From Nereocystis luetkeana (Eukaryota > Sar > Phaeophyceae > Laminariales > Laminariaceae): a stretch of 64,000 bases of DNA. Both the position numbers and the translations under genes were made by a program. The notes beneath the pieces are model-generated. The model was given only the letters and a program-made list of their open reading frames with translations, did no database searches and was not told the DNA's origin. This document shows, piece after piece, positions 12,870 to 24,956 of the stretch (position 1 is its first letter; the number at the start of each line of letters is the position of its first letter). The stretch covers positions 13,305,336-13,369,335 of the forward strand of contig JARUPZ010000005.1 in NCBI GenBank assembly GCA_031213475.1, read 5' to 3'.

Positions 12870-13942
12870 TGCAATCGAGCTACAGAGGTAGCTTGGGGTA
12901 GATGGATTCCAATATGGTGGTTTCACCTCTCAAGTTGCACATGGCCCAATAGCTCCAGTGGTCGCGAACGTGCGACGTGAAGCAGTTCACGCCCAATATG
13001 GAGCTCTGTGGGACTTGAAAGGACATCTTCTCAGCTCCAACTGGACGGAAATTAGGGCGTATCGTGTTGGTGTGAAAGCCTCTACTGCGCCTACTGCTGT
13101 GTGAAGAGCCTTTGGCGGTAGTGCCCATGTTTTGTATGTGTGTTGACCAGGCATCTGCTCGGAAGCTTGTGTTGTACACGAGGTTGCATAAGCTAGCTCC
13201 ACGCAGCGAGGGACGCTATGGCACGTATATAGGACCGTCTCCCCCCCCCCCCCACACATCCTACCTTGTTGGGAGTTCCATTCCAACCCTGAGGGTTGCT
13301 TCATTTTGTAAGGGTAGGGAGATTCAGGCCATCGGTTGTCCACTCTCGAGTATGATGCCCGACCGGCCTGTATGATGGCACCAAGCGTGCATCGGGTCCT
13401 TTGTATGTGTTTGCCCCCCTCCGCCCCTTTGCCCTTGGGGCAGTGCTTGCGTGTCACGCCTGGCGTCGAGTTGACGTTACTAGTAGGTTTGGTCACGAAT
13501 CGAGAGATGAGGGGTGACGTTGGGTTTGCCTTGTCAACGGTGCGGCGGCTTTGTGCTCGATGACGAGAAGACAGCAAAAGCAACGGAACTGATTTTTTTG
13601 TGGATTATTTGTCCCGAAATAAGGAGCACAGCAGCAGATGTAGCTGAAGGCGGCACGGCTACTTCACGTACGCACGTCGTTGGTCGCACCCTGAGGCAAC
13701 TTACCTGGTATAATCATGCGAGAATCTGTAGTCTTGCGCGGTACGTGCATGTGGGTGCGCAGGCGGCCGCCCTACACAGAAAACATGGAGTTCCGTGGTG
13801 AAAAAACTTCGATCGGGTGCGAACGAGGCTTTGGGAGGACGGGCAAAAACATGGCCCGCTTCAAAACACAACGTAGGCTCTCTGTCCATTCCCCATACTT
13901 GCGCACTCCTGTCTGTATATGATGGCATTAAATGTATCACTA

Positions 13943-14062
13943 TTACGGTGGACCATACTGCTTGTAGTATTCAGGACCCCTCATGTACTTTGAAAACCTA
14001 TACAAGTTTACTTCATATTTTTACTACGCATGTTTGGTCCTGATTACTATGTTCTCCCGTAG
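13943..14062. mobile_element. MITE family A, copy 6 (intergenic, degraded)
   Basis: The left end is TTACGGTGGACCATACT and the right end TTTGGTCCTGATTACTATG then TTCTCCCGTAG, flanked by TA at 13941-13942 and 14063-14064. It aligns with the other copies but has several mismatches in both arms, so it is probably the oldest of the six. Confidence 0.75.
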
Positions 14063-16044
14063 TACTTGAAACTACAGTACAAACTACAGTAGTAGTGCCT
14101 GCTTCCTATAGTAACAACCCAACGAAGCAAGAAAATCTACACGGAAAAATATCCTGGATATCCTGTTCGCAAGGCACTGGCGTCGGGGTAGCCGTCTCGA
14201 GCGTAACCATTTTGGGCGCGAGGGGGGATTAACTCGCACTACTGTAGTATGATATACGGGTAGTCCAAGACAAAATCCTGGGCAATCCATAGCTCCCTGA
14301 GGCAATGTAAATACGAACGGCTTCGTCTGCATTTGATCCAAGGTGCAGTGTTTCTGGTCTTTACGCCAACCCTTTATTTCTACTCAACGTCAGTACGCAT
14401 GGCGGTTGTCCTCTTCCTCTACAGTAATTCTTCATCCAAGAGAGGTGCCAGGTATTTAATAAAAAAACTAAAAAAGTACGTCAGCTGTGAGTTCAACCGA
14501 TCGGCAGATCGATCGATACTCAACTTTGCAAGCTGCGTGAACCGTTCGAGCGTTTTCCACTTTTTTCCTAGCGACTGTCTGCTGGCCGGTGACTCCCTTG
14601 GACCCTGGCACGGACGGAGACATGACCAAACCGAAACCATCGCATATTAGTCCAGGTACAGGTGAAAGCAAACGAAATGCCAACGTACCGGGTACCAAAA
14701 CTCAACAAGACATCCCGAACACGCGCACTAAAAAGCAAGCTAAACCTAATGGCGTTGCTGAACGTAGACCGAATGGCACAACACGTGCGCGCTAAAGAGA
14801 CACTGAAAACTGTGAAGGAAAGAAGCAAGAGGGCGATCGAAATAAGAATGAAGCGGAAACAGGCCAAAGAAAGCAAAAATAATCGTGCTCGAGGCAAAGC
14901 ATGATAGCACAGATTTCCGTATATATCTGCTGCAGTACTACAGTAGCCGAGCCGGGAACCTTGCCACACGACCTGCTATCTCCTTCCTACTATCGTCGAA
15001 AGCGGTGCCAAGTGCAAGTGCCGCTGCCGTATCCTTCACATGGGAAGAAATAAACAACACTTTTATAATTGAGGCCTCATAAGCACAGGTTTAAATATGC
15101 TATCATTGTCGTCAAACGTATCAGGCTAAAAAAACAGAAAACGATTCCAAGCATACACTGCCAACACAAACGCAGACACGCTCCAAGCCTTCAGGCTATG
15201 ACCATGACACTTTTCTTTAGGAGCATAGCTCTTAAGCCCAAACCGCGCCCACCAAGCTGCCCTCCAGCATCAACCAAACAGAAACGGCCCTTTCCATACC
15301 GTCAGAACCTCTCAAGGAGAAGCATAACAGCAGGTCAAAACAGGGATGCTACTTACATGTATGGGATTCGCAACATTGCCCTCAGTAATCACCAGGCCCG
15401 CACACCCCAGCGATCAGAGTTTGGGACAAACGCTCGACCCTACGAAGAGTACGTAGTGAGAGGGGACTAACTTCTACGATAGTTAATTGAAATAAAATGA
15501 AAACTGGGCGTACATGTTTCCTGTCTTTACCGGGATTTTTCCAGCAGGCAGATCCTACAAACTTGAGTACGACAATATAAGTGATAAGAACGCTGAGCGC
15601 GGGCGACAAGCATGGGCATACAGTCAACATACACGGCACAGCAGGAACCCTCAACCTTTGGACGATACGATAACTAGACATGCCAATGAGTGTAATCGAA
15701 CGGTCACCAAAAATAGCAGTTTCTAACATCCTACAGGCTCTAGTTCCGCTTTGCACTTCATCAAGAAGCGTTCAAACCCTTTAATCAAAACGAAACCATT
15801 TATGACGCATTATTGGGCAAAACCGTTTCCGTCACCCATGACGGTAGGAGTGCACCCACCTGCTGTAGAGTTTTCTGAGCCCCCTTGCTGCCTTAAGGTG
15901 CTCTATAGCTTGTCCAAAACCGGATTTAATAAAACAGGAACACTTAATCCGATGGGTAATCCCACGGCCTAGCAATAGGTCCGAAACAAAAAATACATGT
16001 GAGAGCACACGATGCAATCAACCCTTCTAGCACTGTTAGTATTG

Positions 16045-16105
16045 CAAGCCCGTTTTGGGAGAAACCACTCAAAGCATAAGTGTTTCGTCCCCAAAACGGG
16101 ACTGC
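16045..16105. repeat. Inverted-repeat hairpin element D, copy 1
   Basis: The left arm AGCCCGTTTTGGGA and right arm TCCCCAAAACGGGACTGC are reverse complements around a short centre (ACCACTCAAA...). The same arms and centre occur at 32900-32969, and single arms lie at 4461-4480 and 38686-38706. A hairpin of about 60 bp is expected in single-stranded form. Confidence 0.7.
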
Positions 16106-16245
16106 CGTCCTAAAAGGGTTAATAGGTACAGTAGTTCCTCAGTTGAGAAGCCCCGGCAGCCATAAACTATGTGCTACCCTATAGTAGAACGCCTCCATTC
16201 TCAAAAAAATTGTCCCCAAAACGTGGGTACAAATTGGAAAAGGGG

Positions 16246-19200
16246 TTACGATCGTCGTCGGGTCAGCAACCGGACGGTCCCGCGTGCCCCAAACCCGACT
16301 ACAAACCCCGCAGCGTTTCCCAAGACTAAACCGCCCAGTATCGCGGGCAGCGCGCTATCACCCCGACCTCCCGCACTTTTGGCTTTGAGCCAGGTACCCC
16401 CCGCCGAAACAGCGCACCCCACACCCCACAAGGACGTGCTGCAAGCTCCCACCACCCAAAGAAGTTGGGAGATTGCGCCGCCGGTGGCAGCCATCGAGAG
16501 TGGCACAAGTCGTCCAACGGTGCCAGAGCCGATGAGGTCGCCTGGCGACGGCTCCAGAGCAGCGCCGTACCTGTCGTACCTTTGTGTAGTCGAGTAAGCG
16601 CGCAAGGGTGGTCAACACCGCACACGAGAATATACATATGCATGCATCCAGCCACAACAGTCGCGGTTTGTGATTGCGGTTAGTAGCGAGAGGCCTTTAG
16701 GGCGGCCTTGAATCGATGGCAGGTATTCATATGAGTGCTTCCCAAATACATGGAAAACCTTCCGTTCGGTTACACAACAATAACTCAAGTTTTCTCTGTA
16801 CTTCCTACAGACAACGCCTGCTCCTGCTGCGGCACCTGCTGCTGTGGCATGGTTGACGTCTGTCGTTCAGCTCGACGCGACCTTTAAAACAGTATGAGCT
16901 TGCGATTTATGTCGTAGTGTTGTATTCGCTCAAGACGGTAACCGTATGCACGCGTTACATAAACGATGCCAGAGAAGATAACTGCAAGCGTCGGCACCAT
17001 CGATTGGCCCGGTGACCTTTCTATTCGTCCAGCAGTTTTTACCCCCGTGACACAATCATGAACGAAGATATGGCATGGTATGGTATGGTCAGACTACTGC
17101 CATACTGCTGCCAGACAACACAGGTTCGGTACAAACCGCGTGCGTTCCCAACTACAACTGTACGTATATACCCCTCCCAGCGATATGTTTCCGGCCTGGG
17201 CGCCAACCTCCACAGACTCTACGCCAGCAGCGCGCTTCTAGGAGCGAACCTGCAGTACTCTAAGTCCCTGTTGATAGCTCGATGAATGTACGCGTATGCA
17301 GGCATGACAGATTAAGGATGGCGGATAAAATCACGTAAACCCAAACGAAAGTGCACCACACACCACAGCGAGCTGAACTCACCTATCTCTCAGACGCGGG
17401 TCCCGCAATATGTCATGCGCCTTGGTCAGTCTTCGGAAGGCCGCGGGGTCGCCTCCCTTGTCGGGGTGCACCGTTAGAGACACCCTGCGGTACGCCCTGT
17501 CATGTCGTATTACATTATAAACGGAATTTGCAGCAGTAGCACCAGGTGTGGTACGGTATTCGAGTTAATGTCACCCTGTGGGACGGACTCCTTACCAGGT
17601 GTTATATCAGTATACTAAAGAACCAGGTGTTGTATTAACGTCAGAGATACTCTGCGGCCAGCCCCATCAAACCACACGATCTGTAGAGAACAGCACCAAG
17701 GGTGTGGCACCGCACTATAAATCAAGGCGCCGATGCAGTGCATCGTTCGTGTAAATGATGTGGACGCACGAGAATACACACGCATCATAGACAAGTCCCT
17801 GGTACAAAAAAAGTATTTACCAAGCGCTTCGCTCCATGGGCGGCCCCCGCCGCCCGCTACGCTCGCTCACAACGAAAACAACATAACGAGAAGGAGGCGG
17901 ACAGAGAGGCCCATGACTTAGGTGCAATTTGACGACTTGCAAATGCGGAGAGCTCCATGCTAAAGAAAGGTGCCGTAGGCCGGCAGAGGTCGGGTAGATT
18001 TTTATTCACCGGTTCGTTTCGAGAACACACCGAGCTTGCATACGAACACTGGACGGTATGCTGGCTCTCGCCAACTCTGTCTGATGGCTTGTGCTGTGCG
18101 CTCTGATCGGCACGTACTTGCGTTGCTGCTTCGTGCAGGTGTGCCGTGCTATGCTTGAAGTAGACCCTCGACGACAACATACTCCTACGTGAAACACACA
18201 CAAGCCACACCAGAACAAACGTTGGAAGAAGGCTGTTCTTCTAACGACGCAATGGAAAAGGGGGGAAAAGGCGCGCCGGCAAGTAATTGAGGGCGTTCTT
18301 GAAGCGGGAGCTCCGGGAGGCCAAGGATTGGTCAACGGAGCCCGCTGAGAAAGGGACACTGAAATAAGAAAGTCTACGGTACAAGAAGGCTAAACCGAAG
18401 GTGAGTCTTCTACAACTGGGCCCACATTGCGGGCGGTGTTACAGCGTGGCATAAGGTATTTTATACCAGGTACGCAAGTAACCGTGTTTCAGCAGTACCT
18501 GGTAGACTTCATAGGATGCGAGTGACCGGAGGCCCATTTTTCGCGGCGCAAAGGTAAAGCTAGAATGACCGCGTGTGTGTTGAGTGTTCAATCGTTTAAT
18601 CGAAACGAAAAGCACACCGAGGCTCCAGACCTTGACATCTACATCTCTATGTACGTCCTGGAGCTTTAGGCTCGGAACCTGATACCAGTATAAAATAGCA
18701 GTGCGACAACAGCTGCAGAGTATCCCCAGGTACCACGTGTACGCTAGGTACGACGTCTACTGTACACCTTCGGTGTATTGCTCGATCTGTCCTGCTGGAA
18801 TGATTTACGCACGTACAGGAATACGCGGTATGCCGCGAGTAGGTAACCTGGTGGGGAGGACGAGTATGTACCATGTACTACGGTACATGCAGTTGAGTGT
18901 TGAGAACCAGGTACAAGGTACTAACCATGTACCAGGAATGTAATGTAGGTATGTGCAAGGCGGTGCCTTTTTGGGGCGAGAACAGCGCCGCAGTGCATGA
19001 GGAAGCAATATGAGACGGGATTGTAGAGACCAGGGCACAGGAGCGCACAGGAAGGTTGATCACTTCACTGGTCACGCAAGACGCAAGCCCCCAACAGCCC
19101 CGACAGGCAGAACAATGAGTGCTGTTTGCTCCGACATACACCGACTGACTGTTTGCTGCGGGATTTACCGAACTCTTCGGAAATATAAGGATCACTTTAT

Positions 19201-19379
19201 ATTAATATTGGTATTAAAACATGCCTTATATTTACGGATAATGATATCTGCGAACCCACGCCCCACGCCATACCTCGTGTATGTTGTTGTTGAGCTCACT
19301 TGGAAATCTCCTCGGTAGTGGCGGTGCACCTGATCCCCAGAATGCTGTAGTACGTCTCGAACTTATCGCCCTTGGACAT
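16246..19379 (-). CDS. J-domain (DnaJ-like) protein with hydrophobic C-terminal segments (3 exons)
   Basis: Exons on the minus strand: 19379-19300, 17496-17383, 16579-16246, giving 175 aa. Exon 1 encodes MSKGDKFETYYSILGIRC and ends AA|GTGAGC. Exon 2 follows acceptor ACAG and encodes AYRRVSLTVHPDKGGDPAAF; its HPD motif at residues 38-40 is the conserved Hsp70-contact tripeptide. Exon 3 completes the J domain with DRYDRYG. The rest is Gly/Ala-rich with two likely membrane-associating segments (about residues 92-120 and 140-165), ending in RLLTRRRS. J proteins stimulate the ATPase of Hsp70 partners. The small size and hydrophobic tail suggest a membrane-anchored co-chaperone, perhaps of mitochondrion or ER; the compartment is inference. 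Phases fit at both junctions. The gene is head-to-head with the kinesin. Confidence 0.86.
19178..19237. mobile_element. Short TIR element E, copy 1 (J-protein intron 1)
   Basis: Sixty bases start CGGAAATATAAGG and end CCTTATATTTACGG, so the ends are inverted repeats of about 14 bp. Related copies occur at 47647-47703, 59588-59645 and 59677-59741. There is no coding capacity. Confidence 0.7.
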
Positions 19380-20004
19380 CGCTGAGCTATAAAAAGAACG
19401 GTGCCGAGTTCCTTGTGCGTCTCAACAAGTGCAGCTGCTGTACCACTCTGTACACAAGAAGTATCCGGCCTATAATTTCGTACGCAAGGAGTTCCATCGG
19501 AGATCGTAGGCTGCAGCAAGTCGGGGTTACTAAAACTGGAAATACCGTTACGTTTTTTTACGTTCATGACTCATGATGACGAACATGACCATGCCCCGGC
19601 TCTCCTCGTTCAAACTCAACACCATGAGAACATGCTACGCGTGCCAAAACCAAGTGGAACCTGTATGAACCCCCGAGGCACTTGCTTCGGAGAGAGCTGG
19701 AATCACATCGCTTTCGGGGCATCCGGTTTCTTGCTCTGCGTTGCATTGTTCCACCTAAACTCGCCGAATACATCGGCGCATACATCGACAACATACATCG
19801 ACACAAACATCGGCTGTCGCCGCTGAAAGAGGAACTGCAGACTTCAGAACTTAGGCTGATACCGACCGCAACAGAGTGGACAAGAAGGAGCGAGAAGAAG
19901 GGGCACCGCGCCGGCAGGAGCACTGCGTGGTCCTGCTGTGGAAGGGACACCACACCGGCAGGGGCACTGCGTGGTCCTGCAGTCGATTCCCTTGAGCTCC
20001 AGCG
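19380..20004. promoter_or_regulatory. Divergent promoter region between J-domain gene and kinesin
   Basis: The 625 bp between the minus-strand ATG at 19379 and the plus-strand ATG at 20005 must contain both transcription starts. Near 19914-19980 a short direct duplication is visible (CACCGCGCCGGCAGGAGCAC and CACCACACCGGCAGGGGCAC, both followed by TGCGTGGTCCTGC). I recognise no specific factor-binding site. Confidence 0.5.
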
Positions 20005-23000
20005 ATGGCGGACGGCGAGTCGTCCAACGTTCGGGTGGCCGTGAGATGTCGCCCGATGAGCTCAAAAGAAAAGGCGCTGGGGTGTCAGGCTATTATTTCG
20101 GTGAGTCCATGTGAATCACAACAAAAACAGCAGTGTGCATACTCGTACATGAGTCTACCGTCGCACCTATGTATCAAACTCGGCGGTGTCGGTCGTAATA
20201 AGGACCAAACACTAACTAACTGTAGAAGAAGGGCAAAGGTTTCGGCAGGGTCTTGTCAACGTGCGAAGTAAGGCCATGCCCTCGCGTAAATAAGGAGCCC
20301 TCGTATGTGATTGTATCCGGTACTTATACCACAACAATACCCCAATATTGACACTCCATTGGACGCGAACTCGTCGGAAGCACTCTACCTTATACCTACA
20401 GTACGAGTAAGACAGTACACGGGCGTCAACATGCGTACCTGGTACCAGGTACCTGGTAGTCGTTATCAGTTTTTTAGTCGGTCGTCTAACGCGAGCAACA
20501 TACGAGGTGCGGCTTCCGCGGAAGGAACAATGGTGACTGATGTTGTATAGCCCAAGCGATGGGTCGCTTGTACCAGCGCAAAGTCTTGAGTTCCATTTTC
20601 TGTCGTGACACGTAAATGATGCAGGTGGAAGGCAACCAAATAAGCATCGCTGACCCGTCTGCGGCTGCGGAACCTGGCGGAAGCAAACGAGAACCAAAGG
20701 CCTTCAGCTACGACTTCGCGTATGACTGGACCTCTAACCAAGAGGGCGTCCATCTCGACCTTGGGGCCCCAATCGTTGAGAAGGCCCTGCAGGGCTACAA
20801 TGGTGATGAGCTACACGGTCATCGAGGAGAAGTGTTCTGATCAGTACTTGAGTACGTGGTCAGATCGGACAGCAACGCCACAGTTAGTTCGCGGGCGATG
20901 AAAACTAGGAAATGGCAGGCCTTTATCCAGACTGATGTATTAGAAAGCAACGTGTGTTGTAGTGTATGTCCGTGTAGCATTAGCATCGTAGCGAGATCAG
21001 CAGGCAAGTGCCAAGCCCGCCTCCGTAAGTAGGTTTTTATATTTTTCCGTCGTTTCGCCAGAATGATCGACCGCAATACCTTTTCTTCAAATCGCTTCTT
21101 CTCAAACATCACAATAAATCGCTGTTCACACCATCCCTTCACTTACTATAGTGGCATCCGTGCCTGTCTTATAACAGAGATAGAGCCTCCACACACCAAC
21201 ACAAATTCCAGGACAAAAACAGTACGATCGGCCTTCTTCCGAGATTGCCTGTAAAGGTTTCCCGAATGCCGCTCATCTGACCGTCGGCGTCTGCGGTTGC
21301 GCCGTGCAATGGTACGAACACCGCCCTTCCCTCTTCGGTCTTGGGGCCCCCAGCTACCATTTTTGCGTACGGACAGACAGGAAGCGGGAAGACACACACA
21401 ATGATGGGGGGAGACACGCCCGACGGGATCATCCCCAGGCTGAACTCGCAACTCTTCTCGGAAGTGAAGGTGCGCACACCCACGGCAGCATTACTTGTAT
21501 TCATACCTGTTGGGGGCTCTACAGAGAGCATCGTGGCTGCCGTCGAGCCTGTCTTTGGCGACAAACACTGCCAGAATTCGCCATGAGGTAGGTATTGAGG
21601 TCTCCCTTCATGGTCTCGATTAGTTTCAAGGTGGGGGTATGAAACTGTACGAGTAGCGCGCAATTAGGTCAGTTGACGATATGCTGTACGTTTAGGGGCG
21701 TCAATGCCTCTTTAGACATAGTATACGAGGCGTTCTACGATAGACGTTCCCCCTGAATTTTCTGAGGCTCCTCATTTGAGGAGCTCCATACCTCACCCGA
21801 AAACTGACTCTAGCAAAAATAAATTTGAGCCCCGATCTACAATCCCATGGCCCAAGTATACAAAGCGGTATTTTTCGAAACAAGATTGGCATAGCGACGA
21901 TTGTGGGTCAAGGAGGCCCGTAATTCGGAAAATAAATATCGGAAAAGTGCTACCTCTATCGTAGAACGCGTCATACCTGGTACTGCAGTACTACAGTAGG
22001 TTTAGTGTGGGGTAAGGGTAGCACCTACCTGGTATACGTTCGGAGGCTCCTCACTTAATTATGGTGTAGAAGGCGACAACCAACCGCGAGGAAGGTTGAA
22101 ACCTTCAGCAGGCCCGATACACAAAATATCTACTTCCTACGTAGGAATGTATCGAGCAGTCTCGAAAATTCCACTTCCCACACGTCGAATCGACCGATAA
22201 GGAAGGTATGCTTTGTTGGGTATCTTCTCCGATGATAACATTATTAACGCAGTCAATAAATAATACCTGGTAGTTGGTTTCGCCTTAAGAAAGTGCAATT
22301 CCCACGGCAGCACGGGTGCTAACCGATGCTAACGGGTGCTATATGATGTTAACTGATGCTAGCCGATGATAAGTGATGCCAAATGATGCTGACTGATGCT
22401 AACCGATGCTAACCGATGCTAAGTGATGCCAAATGATGCTAAGGCTGCCCGTGAAGGGGCAGGAGCGCCGTAAACCACCGCATCAGATTTGGTAGCGTTG
22501 TTGTAGTAATAGTTGTTCAATATGATGGACGCGGCACAATTGTTCGGGATGCAATGCGCCCATCGAACGTAGACCGCCGCCACAATGCAAATACGCCAAA
22601 GGTTCCTCGTAGTACGGAGCGGCGTGACCAGATTAAAAATATAGCATGGCCGCAGGGGGGTCGTCTTCGGTTCACAGTAAAAAACGTGCCGGGCCAATCT
22701 TTACCAGGGTATTACTATTCACTCTTTGGACTCGCGGCGTCAAGTTTAAACCTATCGTTAACCTTGACCTTAACGTTAACGTTCACCTTGACGTTACCCT
22801 TAACATTATGAGTAACCGTAATGACAACGTCAACAGGCGCTGACGACGGATACGACGAAGTGCATGGTAACTGTCAGCTATCTCGAGATTTACAACGAGG
22901 TGGTGCACGATCTTCTCAACCCCAAGAAGGATGTCAGCCTCAAGATCAGGGAGCACCCCGAACTGGGCATCTACGTTGACGGGTAAGTTGCGGGGAACTT

Positions 23001-24918
23001 CAGGTTTTCTGGCGCTTACGATACCTGATGTTTCCCCCTTCACAGCTCCATATTTGAGGTTTGAAACCTGCATTTTTTTCCGAATCATTAGTCGTAGCAT
23101 GGTGTTCGTGACCGATGGCGACGACTGGGCTTTGCAGTGCGTGATAACGCCCACTGGCTATTTTTTTGGGGGCCAGTCAGTGTATTTTGTTGTTAGTCCT
23201 ACTGCATTGGTGGACGCCGTATTGAATCGTTTAGTTGAGTTTGGGTGGAGGTGATGCCGCCCCGAGCAGTTGATGTGATGGAGGGTCCCAAAAGAAGACA
23301 GAGCACCAATTATAGTATATAAAAAGTACGAGTAGAGTAAGTCAGAAGCGGTAAACACTCGGTGTTGTCACCACCATCGTAGCTTTCAAGAATGCGCTCC
23401 GTGATAGCCGCGGTGCCTATTAGATGAACGAGTGTTTTTTTGTTTCTTGATGCAGCCTCATAGCCATACAAATGGGGGCAATTGGCGTGTGCGGTAGCTC
23501 CTCAATCGCTGCAGCACCAGGCCGCTACGCTCTTGGGGGGTGCCTGCCGCTTGGTAGTCTGAAACGTTTGAATATTGAACCAATCAAGCGGATAAGCGGA
23601 TGTCAAGCGAATCTTGACAACCCACGCTCGTCTGTATCTTTCGTTGGCCAATTGAATACAGGTTGTGTGAACTTGTAGTGAAGAACGACACGGATGTGCT
23701 GACCCTGATCGAACAAGGCGGGGCCGTGAGAAAAGTGGCCAGCACTAACATGAACGAGAGGAGTAGCAGAAGCCACAGTTGCTTCACCATCAAGGTACGC
23801 TGGTTCGAACTTAGTTTGACGTGAACGAGAGGAGTAGCAGAGGCCACAGTCGATTTACCTATCCTGCTTCGCCACTAAGGTCTGTATTGTTGTTGACATA
23901 AACGAGAGGAGTAGAATATGCCACAGTTGCTTCGCCATGAATGCATGCAGCTTCATCACTAAGGATGCTGTCGACATTGACGAGAGGTGTCGAATACAGT
24001 ACCTGGTATACGTATATCGTATCGTTCCCAGGACCCGTTTTTCTACCCGTTTTTCTCGCATTCGTGGCATCGTACATGCGCACAAGAAATAAACAGAAAG
24101 CAGGGAGCAGGAGGGAATGGCCTGTCTGTGTTAGAATGTCGGAGCACGGCGTCATATTATACCCCCGTGCGGGCGGACTACCCCCGTTACGCCTGAAAAA
24201 CTAGCACGCCCTCGCGTGGGATATGGCTTTTCTGCCGAAACCCCTAGCTGGTGCCTACAAGTTCGAAAGAGAGAAAATTCGTTTGAACAGGTGCTACAGT
24301 ACTCGTAGGCACACGCTGTGCAGGTATGGGACACAAAGGGTTGAGGAAGCCGGAGCACGATAGAAGATAGTAAAATAACTCCGGGAGTGCTGTCACTCGC
24401 GCAGCCGCTAGCACAACTTTTACAGCTACGGCATACCAGCACTCCCCCACGCGTACGACACATGTGCTAACTCTACCCTCTAGGGAGTCAGAGGTCAAAA
24501 CTAGCGATTCATATCATGAATACAGTTACGGCCATTGTGCGGTTGGGGAATGATGCGACTTGGCGCTCGAGTCATGAACACAATGCTAGGAGTCGCAGGG
24601 TGCGGGGGAAAGATATTGCTACCCCTACCCCTACCCCTGCCATACTGCTTAGCACTCACGCTGCTCGTAGACGGCACCAATGGTATCGTTGATCTGGCCG
24701 CTGTCTCGAGGTCCTAATCGGGATAAAGTACGAGTACGATTGTTTGCTCCATACCCGTGCCTTGCGAACAATATGCTGCTGCTAGTGGTGCTGCCGCTGG
24801 CAATGTGATGCTCGTACGGTAGCGAATATTGTTAATAGTATCTCCCCAACCCTCGCAACCCGTGTATTCGTTCGACAACGATCATTCTACGCAATACCCG
24901 TGTCGAGCGAGCAAACTC

Positions 24919-24956
<38 letters not shown>

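Larger units (their letters stand above)
12870..16245. other. Convergent intergenic region between SHMT and J-domain gene
   Basis: This region holds the 3' ends of two converging genes. Nothing in it matches a protein family I recognise. It contains MITE copy 6 (13943-14062), an A-rich, G-poor plus strand at about 14590-14920, and an inverted-repeat element at 16045-16105. A 198-codon minus-strand ORF at 12987-13583 is compositionally random in appearance and lies where the SHMT 3' UTR is expected. Confidence 0.5.

Noticed and set aside
12987-13583. 198-codon minus-strand ORF downstream of SHMT
   Set aside because: No family resemblance or splice structure, mixed low-complexity composition, and it lies opposite the expected SHMT 3' UTR.
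20213-20270. Possible extra kinesin exon reading [14 protein letters not shown]
   Set aside because: Exon 1 joins exon 2 directly in phase and gives the expected motor N-terminus (QAIIS then VEGNQISI); inserting this would disrupt it.
22750-22830. Telomere-like TTAACC/TTAACG array
   Set aside because: Units are too irregular and are located inside a kinesin intron, so it is treated as a degenerate minisatellite.
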